NCBI GenBank assembly: GCA_026075535.2 | Contig: AP026548.1 | Coordinates: 5,208,001-5,272,000, forward strand | Reading direction: 5' to 3' | Source: Tricholoma matsutake | Taxonomy: Eukaryota > Basidiomycota > Agaricomycetes > Agaricales > Tricholomataceae | Length of the DNA stretch: 64,000 bases | Shown: positions 36,881 through 48,231 of the stretch, piece by piece | Layout of the letters: each line of letters opens with the position of its first letter | Position numbering within the stretch: the first letter of the stretch is position 1 | The notes under the pieces: generated by a model | What the model was told of the DNA's origin: nothing | Seen by the model: the letters and a program-made list of their open reading frames with translations, nothing else | The model's database searches: none | Made by a program: the position numbers and the translations under genes

Positions 36881-39800
36881 ATGGAACTCGCTCCCCATGC
36901 GCGGCCTGTCCATTCACGTAGAAATGGCCCCATTGATGTGTCTGCAGATGGCAGACAGTCTCATTCTTGGAATCACTGGGTCGCCGGCGACAGTGGCCAG
37001 AGAAATGGTTCCAATGCACCTTACCACACTGACGGCGAAAGATGGGAACGCGGGGGTCACAGGGGAGGGCGTGTAAGGGGAGCATCCAGGAACATATCTA
37101 GAGGGAGAGGCAGGTTTTCAAACGTGTCGCTTCGATTGAATGGTGCGTCGCGACAAGAGACTGGCACTTTCGACAGTCATCAGGACGAAGCGATGGAGCC
37201 GAACGAGGTGGAAGAGGTTTCGGGACCGGAGGAACCAATACTAGAGACTCAAGAGGAACGGGACAAGTTCTATCAGGAGGTGCGTTGCCTGTTCGTCTCA
37301 TGAGTGTACAACACCTGACCCTTTCCTAAGTTGGTGAAAGCTCGTGAACTTGAGCGGAAGAAAGCCATCGCTGAAGGCAAGATGGACGATCCATCTGTTC
37401 CAAAGAGGCTCGAGGATGCTATATCTATTGTCGGAACTTGTCTGGACATGTGTCCCCGTTTCGAGCGGTATAGAAGGGAGCGAGAAAACAATCTTTTTGA
37501 ATGGGAAACCGTATGTCTCATTGTGTCTACTATAACTATTCGATATTTGAAGGAAGTCTGCGCTGATCTTTCCTCCAGATTCCAGGAACAAAGCGTGTCG
37601 ACCACAAACGCGCGGTAAAGATGTACGAGCGTGCGGCTGGTGACAAGACTTTACCATCTGACTTACGACCTCCCCACGTTCTCAAGGTCTAAATTTACTT
37701 CCTTGTCTTTCGAGTTCGCGTGCTCACATTGATTGCTTCTAGAGAACGTTGGACTATTTATTTCACGACCTGCTTCCCCGTGGCGGCTTCTCCCGAACGT
37801 TCGATTTTATCCGGGACCGTTCCAGAGCTGTTAGAAATGACTTCACTATGCAGCACAGTTACGGCCCAGAAGCTATCGACTGTCACGATCGCTGTGCGCG
37901 CTTTCATATTTTGGCCTTGCACTTTGAACGGGACAGAGCAACTTTCTCAGTCCCTCTGGAAGAGCAACAACTCATGAACAGTTCGTCTCAGCCATCGTCA
38001 CACCATAGACCTGCTGATGAGGAGCACACTTAGCTCTCCAAAGTCTTAAAGAATTTTATGAAGAACAGCGAGGCCGTTACGAATCCTCCACAGAGCTCGA
38101 GATGCGCGTCTATCACAGGCTCATCCACATACGCGACCAAAAGGAACGCCATGAAGACATCCCGGAGTACATTACTTCTCATCCCGTGTTCCAACTGACA
38201 ACAGACTTCCGACTCCACGTCCAGCGAAAAAGCGCCCCCATTAGCAAGAATTCGGACCTTATCGTCGATGCCGAGGGCATGCAGATATTTGGAAATCTGG
38301 CGAATGTCCTGCGGGAACAAGGCAGCGTTGTCATGATTTACTTAGTTGCGTGCATTTTAGAACGGTTGTTTGGCAAAGACGCCATCGACGACATTGAAGC
38401 TATCCGCGGAGGTTTGAGTATCTCGGATATCATCGACGGAGTCTCTACTGTGGATGGAATAGCGGAAGACCATGATGACAATGCTGCTGAATACATGGAA
38501 GATGAGGAGCAAGAGCCGCTCGAAGGCATATCCTCTGGGCCTGTATCATTCACACCTGATGCTACCCAGTGGCCACCGTCCAATTTTGGCTCACAGCCGA
38601 TCTCTTCTTCTTTCCCGAAGTCAACCTCAGCTTTTTCTACCCTCTCTACGTCGCCGAACGTCTTTGGCACTGCATCACCTTTTGGAACATTCTCAACCAC
38701 TTCCTCAACTTCAGCGTTTAGCACCACTACACGTGTCGGGGGACCCTCGTCACTACCCTCATCGTCGTCAACAGCTCCCTCAATGGCAAACGGGTTTGGG
38801 CAGCATCCTTTCCCAGTGTCATCGCAGGCTCCCAATCCGTTTAGTTCTGCTACATCTAATGCATTTGTGGCAACTCCACCTAATGCTGCCTCTCCTTCGA
38901 CCACTTCATCAACCACATTCCCACCATCTACTGATCCGTCGACCATGGGCTCTACCCCTCTGTTTGATATGACAAAGTCTAAGCCACCTTCACCTCCATC
39001 AAATGCACCTTTACTCCGGGAACCTGTATCTACGCTCACAACGGTATCACTCCCAGTCAATGGCTTCCTGGTGAACGCTGCCGAACCTAATCTAGATACA
39101 ACAGTCTCCACAACACTAGCACTCAATATCAATGCGCCTACGTTTGTCCCCAGATCGACACAATCACCCCCAATTTCTCCCTTCGGGCGAACTTCTGAAC
39201 CATCCGCAAATCCCACTCCAAGCCTTATACCATCCACCTCCAATGCGCCACCGTCTCCTGCACCACCGATACTTACACCCACATCTTCATCTTTTTCCCT
39301 ACCTGCATCAACGTCGAAGAACTCTTCCTCTGCTTCTCAACCACTTGCAGCCACTCCTCCCCTTCTTCCGAAAATCATGACCAACATTCGACCACTGCAG
39401 CCCTCATCACCCTCCACACCCCCGTTACTGGCCAAGCAACAACCCATCCCCCTCCCTTCCACCCCAACAGCACATGTACCACCACCCAGCGCTGTATCGA
39501 GTTTTCTCACAAGGACAGAAAGTACAGTGTCCAACTCTAATACAGAAATTCTCAGTCCTCTATATATTTCTTCACACTCCACCTCACAAGAATCTCTTGT
39601 TCGCATCTTTTCACTCAACGGGATACCGAAGTCTGCATCCAAGGATGCAACTAGCCCCCTCATCGGAAAAGGCAAAGCTCCACTTAGGTCGCTGCCTGAC
39701 CCTGTCTCAAAAGAACATGGAGCCAAAGCGCTCACTTTCGTCCAGAAATCTCTCCTTGTAAAGGAATGTTTTGAACGGTGGCAGAAGCGAACCACCGACC

Positions 39801-41862
39801 GTGCAGCCTGGGTCGAAGCTTGTCGACAGAGCGACGCATATCGTGAAAAAGTCGAAGGTCAACGACATTTGCGTACACCTCGGTTCGAAAAGAAGCGAAG
39901 AATATCGTTGGATGCCGGTTCGCCTACTGCGCCACCTTCCCAACCCCAGAAGAAACGCGCTAGAAAGCGAATATCCGATTACCAACCTCCGCGGACGGAT
40001 GAAGAGCTTGCTCGACGCTTCAAAGAGGTGCAGCCCCTTTCCCTTCCCATCTATAGGCCATGCTTTCTTTTGGGGAAGAGTCTCATGCTTACGACTTTGC
40101 TATCTATCTCCAGAACCATGAGGAGCACGAACGCCGCTGGGCGCACGGCACCTTCCTTCAAGTCATCAGAAATCATGTCAATACGAGGCTTAGTGGGGCG
40201 TTTCTGCCTGCGACCTGGCGGATCTGGCTTTCTATGAATCCGGAGAGTGATGCCACGGCCATATGGTTAGAACGGAAGTTTGACGTGCCGGATTCTGGTC
40301 AATGGGCATCGGAGTTCGTCTTTTCGATACCTGTGATGGACTCCGCCGACGCGTCAGATTTTCCGGGTCTCATTGTGTTCGAGTGCACGTCTCTGGAGGG
40401 TGTGGAGGATGACCTTGAAAGGTGTGATATAACCTCATCCCTATGTTCTACGTTCTTCCGACTCACAATTCGAACATAGAAAATATCGCATTCTCGATGA
40501 CTGTTCCCGACTCCGCGACATCGTGAAGTCTTTTCCACCCAAGCGACATTTCTTGCCCTCACTCCTTGTCATATCTTGGATAGAAGTTCGACAAGCCAAG
40601 TTTCAGTCCGATCTTATCGAAATGGTTCGTTTTGCAGATGTTAAATCAATATTCCCGCTCATCCCTTGGTAGGTTAATACACTTGTGGAAGAGTCATCGA
40701 TCCAGAGCTATGGTGTCCTTTCGATAACATCCGCAACCAAGGACCTCGATGGCAAGCTTCTCGAAATCCTTGACTCATTGTCGCTTGACTGGGAGGGCAA
40801 GTTGATCCGATCCTTGACCATTCGAGGTATGTTTATCGACATCTCCCTAATCATTCTGCTGATCTTCCTTAGGTGTTTACAAGCTCTTCGAGCCATCCTT
40901 CACATCATTCATGTCGGAATGGATCGAAAATTGTTCTGTCAATGGGCGTTGTGAGTGCTTTCCCCGTCTCACGTGATATCCGTATTAATCCTATGGAAGT
41001 TGATTGGGGTCTTTTCGGACAAGTCCTCCGAGCAGGCATCTCTATCCTAAACGACATCACGCGATTCGTTTTTAGTTTGATTACTGTGGATGAATACAAC
41101 ATATATCCGGAATTTGATAATCACAGGATTGAAGATAGCGAGTACGTTGGTTAGATGCTATCGTCTGGCCTTCTTTAATCCATCGAATATTCCAGATCTG
41201 CTTATGATTATGTCACGTCATGGTTTTTAAACATTGGCTCTGGGTCCAGTGTAGATAATATCGCCCGTGACTTACAGTCGCATCGAGACATCGGCCAAGG
41301 TCCGCATTCACGCTTCAGCCATGTTGCTTGACATTTAATCGTCCATCAGACTTCCCAGCTCGGCTTTTTGTTGAGCATCTGTGGGAGCGCACGTTGTCAC
41401 AAGGCGAGGGACATACAAAACGTCCACTATATACGAAGTTCCTTGTTTTCACTGCGAGCATCACTTCGTGTCTAGAAACTTATGACATCGGCATGGAGCC
41501 CCATCGTTTACGACTAGGGCAGGCTTTGAACATGACCAGCCGTCGATCGCCCAAACGTCGTAGCATTTCCGAAGAGACTGATCTCACAAGGTATGGGACT
41601 ATCCTTCGCCTATCTCTCCTTGGTATCCTGATGATACTTGTGAAGCTCGCAGTTGTCAAAGCGGAGACGTCTCTCATTGTCAGTCGAGCCTAGCCCCGAG
41701 GAGGGAACTGCAATTTCTAGCCCGTATCTTAACGGCCGCGATACTCCCTCCCCATCCAATACAACTGTATCTCTGGCTCCTTCAGAGACGCCAGTCGTTA
41801 CTGTTGCCATGCTAAGAGCTTTGACTAGGGATATGAAAAAGCGGTACTCTGGATTAGGATGA
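36881..41862 (+). CDS. SAC3: SAC3/GANP family mRNA-export scaffold (TREX-2 complex)
   Basis: A multi-exon gene of roughly 1,400 codons. Exon 1 (36881-37279) encodes an Arg/Gly-rich tail (GGHRGGRVRGASRNISRGRG). The SAC3/GANP helical domain follows over exons 2-5: IVGTCLDMCPRFERYRRE (about 37426-37480), RTLDYLFHDLLPRGG (about 37742-37786), FDFIRDRSRAVRNDFTMQH (37802-37857), CHDRCARFHILALHFERD (37882-37935), TLQSLKEFYEEQRG and LANVLREQGSVVMIYLV (38299-38349). A 400-residue Ser/Thr/Pro-rich region with FG-type motifs (FGTASPFGTFS, NGFGQHPF) lies after it, then a basic stretch (QKKRARKRISDYQPPRTDEE) and C-terminal helical domains to TGA at 41860. Sac3 binds Thp1, Sem1, Cdc31 and Sus1 at the nuclear pore and couples transcription to mRNA export. 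Introns are mostly 50-65 bp, and exon joins 1-5 were checked and keep frame; those after 40026 were placed by protein similarity only. Confidence 0.88.
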
Positions 41863-42406
41863 ATATTGTACATCTTTGTAACTTGATTTATCTTCTCGCT
41901 GTGTATAATGTTGTCGCTTTCTTAGCCACCTTGATATGACTTACACATAATATATTCAAAGCTCATGCCTACGCCGTAAATCAGGTCCACGCCGATAACT
42001 TGAATGTTGGAACGATGTAACTTCGAGTCACAAGATATTACAAGCTATTCGCAAGAACAGCTTTTGGGGACTGCAACTACTCTCCGTCCCTCATTATCAT
42101 ATATCGTTCTTGTGAATACGATAGTTGAAAGGGAAGGATCGTCAATATGATGACTGTCAATAAGCGACTCGGAGCCACATATCTGGCCAGACCGCGTGCG
42201 GATCATGAGTCGAGCAACGACTCGGATACATGGGAGGGCGAAGCAGGGGATTTTCGTGATGATGGGCTGTGGATCTCCATAAAACCAAGCAGAATAGAAA
42301 AACAGAACTCACTGTGATGTTATTATTGTTGATCTAGATGACTAAATTGACAACATATATCTAGAATATCCCAGTGGATGACTTTCCGTAACGCTAACCA
42401 AGGGGG
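41863..42406. other. Gene-to-repeat boundary, no gene seen
   Basis: Contains the SAC3 3' end (AT-rich from 41880). No coding frame is supported. The first repeat-derived sequence begins at 42407 after CCAAGGGGG. Confidence 0.45.
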
Positions 42407-42991
42407 TGTCAGGACCCGAAATTCATATATCCACTCAGTTTTTTTTTTAAGCCACCTCTCAGACCCCCCCCTCCTGCCATATTGGGTATGTTATTCCCAT
42501 ATATGGTATGTTGTGCTTACTAATTTGATGTCAACCAATTTGTTAATTTTACTAAATTATTGTGAAACAGTGAACCACTCTCCTTGACCTAAAATTGCAG
42601 TCATGATCTGTTCACATACATTGTACAAACCCTATTGGCATAATGTATCTACTGACTCTCACTCAGCCAAGTACTCAGGTATTCTTCAAGTGAGAACAAG
42701 TGTCAGGGGCCAAGGCTGAGTGATCATTCCTTCTGAGTCTCCTCAGCCTCAAGGTCTTGAACCTCATCAGCTTCTGTGGAGGCTCCGAGGTATATAAGTG
42801 GGCTAGGTTGTGATTATTTTCTACCTCATTTCTACCACCATGAGTTCTTCCATGTATATGGACCATTGAACCCCATACTGTGAGTAATTGAAATTATTAT
42901 GCCTACCTACTACACATTGCTTGTGTGACAAGTTGCTTGAGGGCCAGTGGTCTGTGAGGGGCTTTGTCTGCCTTGGAATTACACTGAGTCC
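42407..42991 (+). repeat. LTR-like fragment truncated by a hAT-type element
   Basis: It starts TGTCAGGACCCGAAATTC directly after a purine run (AAGGGGG) and contains a TATA box within GAGGTATATAAGTGGGC (about 42787-42804), an LTR-like promoter layout. It ends ACACTGAGTCC where the 42992 element begins; the expected closing GTCCTGACA is missing. It is unlike the gypsy LTR at 51901-52359, so it belongs to another family. Solo LTR is inferred. Confidence 0.45.
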
Positions 42992-43739
42992 TAGTGTTTG
43001 AAGGTCTGGTTCAGTCTGGTTTTTTCCCACTTTGGGCTCAAACCGGAACCGGAACCGGTTCCATGACATTCCAAAACTACATACAACCAGACCGAACCGC
43101 ATGAAACCAGTTCGTTGTGGTCCAACCCAACCCAACTATCAGTTGTAGCTGGTTTGACCACCACCGGTCGTCTACTGACTGAGGTCGGTCTAAACTGAGT
43201 TATGTAGATAAAATAATACTATTTTAAGCCTAAATAAAGCCCCTCACAGGCAGGGGCCTGTGAGCGAGCATGTAGGTAGCACAGTAAAAAAAACAATATA
43301 CCCCCTACCTCGCAGGATGTGCAAGGGAAGGGGGTCAGTTAGTAAATATATCAAATGAATGAAAAAAACCCTCCCGCACTTGAAGCGGGAAGGGGTGGTG
43401 TCATCGTCCATCTGTCACCAGCATCCCTCGTCGTCGTCGTCCCTCATCTCCTAGCCACTGCCCTTGCCGGTGTTGTTGTTGTTGTTGTTGTAGTCATCAT
43501 GGTGGCCGTCGTCGCCACTGTCCTTGTCCTTGTCATCAAGCTGTCGCCGTCATCCTTGTTGTTGCTGGTTGTTGTTGTTGCATTGGCCCAATTGGTGACG
43601 TGGCCTACGAGTGCAGGGCGGAGGCAGCCGGGTGTCATTAAGACCTGTTACCACCTTGTGAGCAGATGCTTGCAGCGGCAGTGTAGGGCGCAGGTGTGGG
43701 GTGTTGGTTCAGGCCTCGTTGCTACTAGTAAGTAAGAAC

Positions 43740-43797
43740 CTGATAGAGAAAGTAGGAAAGTTAGTTAGTTGAAAAAAGAAAGAATGTTCGAACTTAC
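43740..43797 (-). other. Spliceosomal intron in hAT-like element
   Basis: On the minus strand: CAG then GTAAGTTCG as donor, TCAACTAACTAACTTT as branch region, and CTCTATCAG before GTTCTTAC. The donor is preceded by GGGGCCCCAG-like sequence with only a weak second arm. The signals are near-ideal for a fungal intron. Confidence 0.7.
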
Positions 43798-43954
43798 CTG
43801 GGGCCCATTTCATTTGTTTGGCTCTACTCGTTGTTAGCCACTGTGTTGTTGCTCTGTCATCCACCCTGCGAGCATGGGGCTCGCAGCAGTGGCATATGTG
43901 GGTGGATGTGGGTGCCATGTTGGTGCTGTCTCGTTGTTACAACATAGTTAGAGC

Positions 43955-44004
43955 CTAAAAAAGAAAGGATTAGTTAGTTGAAAAAGAATATCAAAAATCA
44001 TTAC
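43955..44004 (-). other. Spliceosomal intron with hairpin next to its donor
   Basis: Read on the minus strand it is CAG/GTAATGATTTTT...CAACTAACTAATCC...TTTTTTAG/GCTC. The hairpin GGGCCCAAATGACGACAGC / GCTGTTGTTTAGGCCC (44039-44007) ends two bases before the exon-terminal G. Confidence 0.7.
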
Positions 44005-44509
44005 CTGGGCCTAAACAACAGCTGTCGTCATTTGGGCCCGTGCTGGGAGCATTATCCGATGGGGGAGTGGTAACGACAGTGGTTGTTGATGTTGACATAG
44101 TGTGGCAGTGGTAAATGAAAGTAGCACCACATTTTTGTTTGGGTGTGCAAATATGACCAAATGGTCCATGCGCAGCCTCAGGGTATATAAACCCTTACTT
44201 TTTGTGTTCTTTTCTCTTGGGTATGCCCATCATTACGCTTTATTTTAGTTATTATGAATCTACATTTAATTAAATTACATATAGTGTAGTAAATAAATGT
44301 ATGGACTAGGAGTTGGTTTGAACCGGTTAGAACTGGTTTCCATCGGTTTTAAATAAATATAAATTCAGTGCAACCGCAACCGATAGGCTAAGGAAATGAG
44401 AGCAACCGCAACCGCAAAAAGATTGAACCACAGTTTGGTTCGGTCCAGTTTTGGTTTTTTTCCGGTTTGATGAACCGGACTTTCAAACACTACTCACACC
44501 ACCATCACC

Positions 44510-44844
44510 GCACTGGGCTCAGCTCAACTCTACCTCCAAAACATCTGGAAGCTGCATGGCCTCCCCTGATTGATGCTGTCAGATTGAGGACTCCAATTCG
44601 TCACTGAATTCATGCGTGAATTGTATCATCTACTAGGAATCACCATCTCAGCCTCGACCACATATCACCCACAGTCAGATGGTCAAACTGAATGCATTAA
44701 CCAAGAGCTCGAACAGTACATTCAAATTTTTGTAGGCAAATGACAGAACAATTGGGACACGCTCCTGCCCCTGGGTGATTCACATACAACAACCACATCC
44801 ACTCGTCTACACAGCACTCCCCATTCTTTATCGATACTGGTAGA
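44510..44844 (+). pseudogene. Ty3/gypsy integrase core fragment (left part)
   Basis: Frames read LYLQNIWKLHGLP, FVTEFMRELYHLLGIT, then TTYHPQSDGQTECINQELEQ, the classic end of a gypsy integrase core with the catalytic Glu in NQELEQ. Stops are present after HGLP and after FVGK. The fragment breaks at GATACTGGTAGA (44833-44844), and the rest resumes at 51187 after the Copia insertion; the two halves join in frame once the GTAGA duplication is counted once. Upstream parts (gag, protease, RT) are absent in the window. Confidence 0.85.
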
Positions 44845-45239
44845 TATTGAAAGTTAATCCTAGTGTAAACAGGAGTAGAACTCAGTCTCCATATAAGTGA
44901 CTATATTTCTGGTGTACTGTACCTAGTGTAAACAGGAGTAGAACTACAAGTACAGTAAGTAATGATCTATAACCGAGTAATAACATCAATATGCACCTCA
45001 GTCTCCATATAAGTGACTGAGGTGCTAATGACACTATCTACTGTGTATATATATGTGTCGTGTATGATAAAGAGGAATGGTATAAAGGTATCTACGGAAT
45101 GCACACCTCAAAGGGATGTACCAAATATAGCTGACACATCAAAGGCATGCCGGCAAATATGATCGATGCACCAAAGGCATGCCAGAAACCATATTTGGTA
45201 ATATGGTGTTCATGTGAGTTCACGGTGTGATTCTCAACA
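44845..45239 (-). repeat. Copia-1 3' LTR
   Basis: Nearly identical to 50794-51186. It contains an internal near-duplicate: CTAGTGTAAACAGGAGTAG occurs twice, about 75 bp apart. A GTATATATA run near 45045 may hold the promoter. Confidence 0.92.
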
Positions 45240-45280
45240 CTCCTCCTCACTGTGAATACTCCTCCTCACACAGAATCAAG

Positions 45281-47076
45281 CTAGCATAGTCCAAGGAAGC
45301 CCCAAAGATAAGTGAATTGTTTGACATCGAGAGCCTTTGTGAACATGTCCGCAATATTTTCGTGGGTATTCACATAAGTAAGTTGTAGTTCACATGATTG
45401 AACGCACTCCCAAAGAAGGTGATATTTGATGTCAATGTGCTTTACACGAGAGGAGGGGGTCCTCAGATAGAGTTTTAGTGGCTGAGTTGTCACAGTGAAT
45501 TATAGTGGGGGATGATTGTTGGTAGTCGATGGAATTAAGTAATGCGCATAGCCATATGCATTCCTTGGTGGTTTTGAAAGCAGCAATGTACTCAGCCTTG
45601 CAAGATGAGGTCGCAACAACTTTTTGTTTATGGGCTGTCCAGGACATGGCCCCAGAACCAAGGGAACATATATATCCACCGACGCTTCAATGCATATCAA
45701 GGCAATTGGCCCAGTCGGAATCACTGAATGCATGGAGAGAAATAGGATGGTCACCACCCAGATAGAGTTTCAAATCCTTTGTACCTTTGAGATAATACAC
45801 TAGTCTGATAGCCGCTGCCCAATGCTTGAAGGAATAGCAGTCGAGGTACTGAGAAAGCTGTTGGACAGCATAGGCATGTGGATATAGCTATGTAAAGCAA
45901 GCATCCAACAAGGGATTGGTATGGTAGTTTAGTGAGCTGAAGTTGTTCATCGGGAGTCATAGACTGACGACCTGAGCAGTGTAATTTTGATCCAGGTTCC
46001 AGAGGGGCAGATACTGGGTAAGCATCTTTTTGACTGAACTGTTCTATGATTTTGTCAATTAACACAGTCTGCAACAGTGCAACAGTCCGATTGGGACAGT
46101 CCCAGGTAATGGCAATTCCAACTATAAAGCGCGCTGTACCCAGCTCTGAGATAGTCCAGACCTTTCTCATCTGATCCTTGAACTGTTCATTTTCATCTTT
46201 GGAGTCCGCGATTGACAAGAAATCGTTGACATGGACAGCTGCAATGATAATCCCTGAGTCTGATTTATGGTAGTATATGCAAGATTTGCAGGACAAATGG
46301 TGAATCCCAAGTCGATCATTTGAGCATTAAGTGTCTGGTTCCATATACACCCATTCTGCTTCATGCTATACAGACCCCGCTGTAGTTGCCATACCTAGTC
46401 TTCCTTCCCAGGTTCTTCAAATCCAGTCAGTTGTTGCATGTATTGTATCTCGTCATCTGGTAATAGCCCATAGAGGAATGCCATCTTCACGTCAATTTGT
46501 TGTGCATCCCAACCAAGAGATGCTGCTAAGTGGAGAAGTATACACCAAGATTCCATGCATGCAGTCGGTGAGGTAGTTTTACTATAATCTTTGCTATAGA
46601 TTTGTTCAAAACCTTTGAAGACAAGACATACTTTCCACTTAACTGCTGCTCCAGTCTCATTCTGCTTAATATGGAAGACCGGTTTCCCTTTTTGGATCTG
46701 ATTCTCCTGAGGGATGTCACATCAGGGAATGAGCTTGTAAACACCCATGTCTTTCAATGACTGCAATTCCTCTATGTATCCCTCTTTCCACCTCTCAGCA
46801 TCAGGGGAACCCTTAGCTTCCTCCCAAGTTTTTGGATCATCCTTGAATTGAAGTGATTCCAGATCAAAATCTGTCATCTCCAAGATCAGGGCCTGAAATT
46901 GATGCGCTTGATCACTGAGATCAAGATCATTGAATGATTGATGCAGTTCCTCGATGACATCATGATCATGATTGATCGAGGAATCTAGTGGGCGATCACT
47001 ATTGGTTGTTCAGGTAGCTACCACTGCAGCTCTATGCTCCCAGCGAGCCTCTTTAACTCGAACAGCACTGTCACGC
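45281..47076 (-). pseudogene. Copia-1 reverse transcriptase and RNase H remains
   Basis: The minus strand, from right to left: KPVFHIKQNETGAAVKWKV and LVFKGFEQIYSKDY (about 46680-46570), the RT Mg-site region DVKMAFLYGLLPDDEIQYM (about 46500-46445), LYSMKQNGCIWNQTLNAQMI (46370-46315), the second catalytic block HVNDFLSIADSKDENEQF (about 46230-46175, where the family has VDD), then RNase H with VGGYI...SWTAHKQKVVATSSCKAEYIAAF (45660-45570) and the C-terminal ENIADMFTKALDVKQFTYLWGFLGL (45360-45285). Several frames and a TGA or TAG every few hundred bases show decay. The HVNDF change replaces one of the catalytic aspartates with Asn. Confidence 0.88.
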
Positions 47077-48231
47077 TGATAGGTCATCTCCTCGGCTCAA
47101 GGACCGATTCACCACTTTAGCATTATTCTAATCACATCGGCTAACTCCTACAACGTCCCAGACGCAGTGCGACCCACTCTATCAATCACGATATCATATT
47201 GACCGCGTCGAAACATCACCAGCGACATCGATCGTATCAAAAGCCCACATTGCACAACCTTAGGACTACCCCAAAAGTCCCTAAGATCCCCCTACACCAC
47301 CATCGAACATCCCTGATCAACTTTGAACAGCCGCAACCATGATCGAGCATCGTCGAGCATCACCGATCGATATCAAGAAACTATGAGCGACATCGGGCAC
47401 TGCCTTCATTATCTAAATGGTGGAAGACCATGCACTAGGACGTATTCCAACTTGTGTTCAAACCTGCTGATCATAGGTCAGCTTCATTCCAAGTCCCTAT
47501 CGCGCACAGAACCCGCTGGACACATTATTGCGAGACTTAGCGCAGTTTATACACAAAGGACAGTCTCTTTTAGTTCTTTCCCTTTATTACTCTTTCATCA
47601 TATGATATATATATCTTTCTTGTTCAGATTCCAGTCTCCTTTATGGCCTTGTGCCTTAACTCATATCTTTTGCCTCATGTTCTACACATGTTTCTCATTC
47701 CATTTTAGGAAGTTTCTTTAAAACATATAAAACTCTGTAGTATCTACTTGAAAATGAAAAGAAATTGTCTTCACATATCATCTTGTATACAGTTCTAAGC
47801 ATCTGATCAGCTTTCTAAAACAATCTAAGTCTCTGCAGGTTTTCTTGATCAACGAGAAACCTCTGCAATCGTCGCATCCTTGATCCTCCCTCGATCCTCT
47901 CGTCGTAGTTCTAGCAACCCTTCCAACACTTCATAGCAGTTTGCCGCACCCTTCGTATACCATCGACCTATCGAAAGGTCCCCATAATTCACATATTGAC
48001 CATCGATGATAAAACTCGTTCGCCGTCGATATCAATCGATACTCGATCGGACCATGACAAATGCCTTTGTCTCTCATAACACTACCTTCACGACTAGTGT
48101 TAACTAGTAATCTTCTCAGAGGTTTGACCACAAACTTTCGGAACGTCTCGCAACCCTCCTCTGACTTGTCGCAAACATCATCGATTGCCTCATCAGCAGT
48201 TCTGGTGGTTTTCCCGGGTTGAGCATCATCA
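47077..48231. repeat. LTR-like repeat, copy 2 (short subtype), inside Copia-1
   Basis: It starts TGATAGGTCATCTCC and ends GAGCATCATCA. The next copy, 52752-53925, is nearly identical over its whole length. It interrupts the Copia-1 reading frame: TEAAIQDS before and DSAVRVKEA after are contiguous in related Copia-2. The putative duplication (ACGCT and ACACG) is poor. No coding capacity is seen. Confidence 0.6.

Larger units (their letters stand above)
42992..44492 (-). mobile_element. hAT-like non-autonomous element with spliced hairpin exons
   Basis: Both ends read inward TAGTGTTTGAA(G/A)GTC; the inner sides share AC/GG-rich AACCGG-type subterminal runs. The flanks CTGAGTCC and CTCACACC agree at five of eight positions, so the duplication is doubtful. 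The 1.5 kb interior has no transposase. Two introns (44004-43955, 43797-43740), hairpins at 44007-44039 and palindromes at 43656-43675 and 43866-43886 give a minus-strand spliced unit. A TATATAAACC is at about 44180. The only long frame (43355-43735) is Val-rich low complexity and is not believed. Confidence 0.75.

Noticed and set aside
38338..39282. 314-codon minus-strand frame opposite SAC3
   Set aside because: It is the complement of the Ser/Thr/Pro-rich part of SAC3, where low-complexity coding keeps the other strand open. No motif supports it.
42395..42407. AAGGGGG before TGTCAGG as polypurine tract of a retrotransposon
   Set aside because: No retrotransposon coding sequence precedes it; upstream is the SAC3 3' region. 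More likely a chance purine run next to a solo LTR.
43355..43735. 126-codon Val-rich frame in the hAT-like element
   Set aside because: It comes from GTT/GTC runs and overlaps the minus-strand exon with palindromes. Composition is typical of simple repeats.
42984..44500. Perfect 8-bp target duplication for the 1.5 kb element
   Set aside because: CTGAGTCC and CTCACACC match at only five of eight positions, so the duplication is not claimed. The left and right neighbours also belong to different repeats, suggesting rearrangement after insertion.
47323..47721. 132-codon plus-strand frame repeated at 53028-53396
   Set aside because: The same peptide occurs twice only because the LTR-like repeat is present twice. 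The differences between copies show no sign of protein selection that I can see, and there is no recognisable domain.
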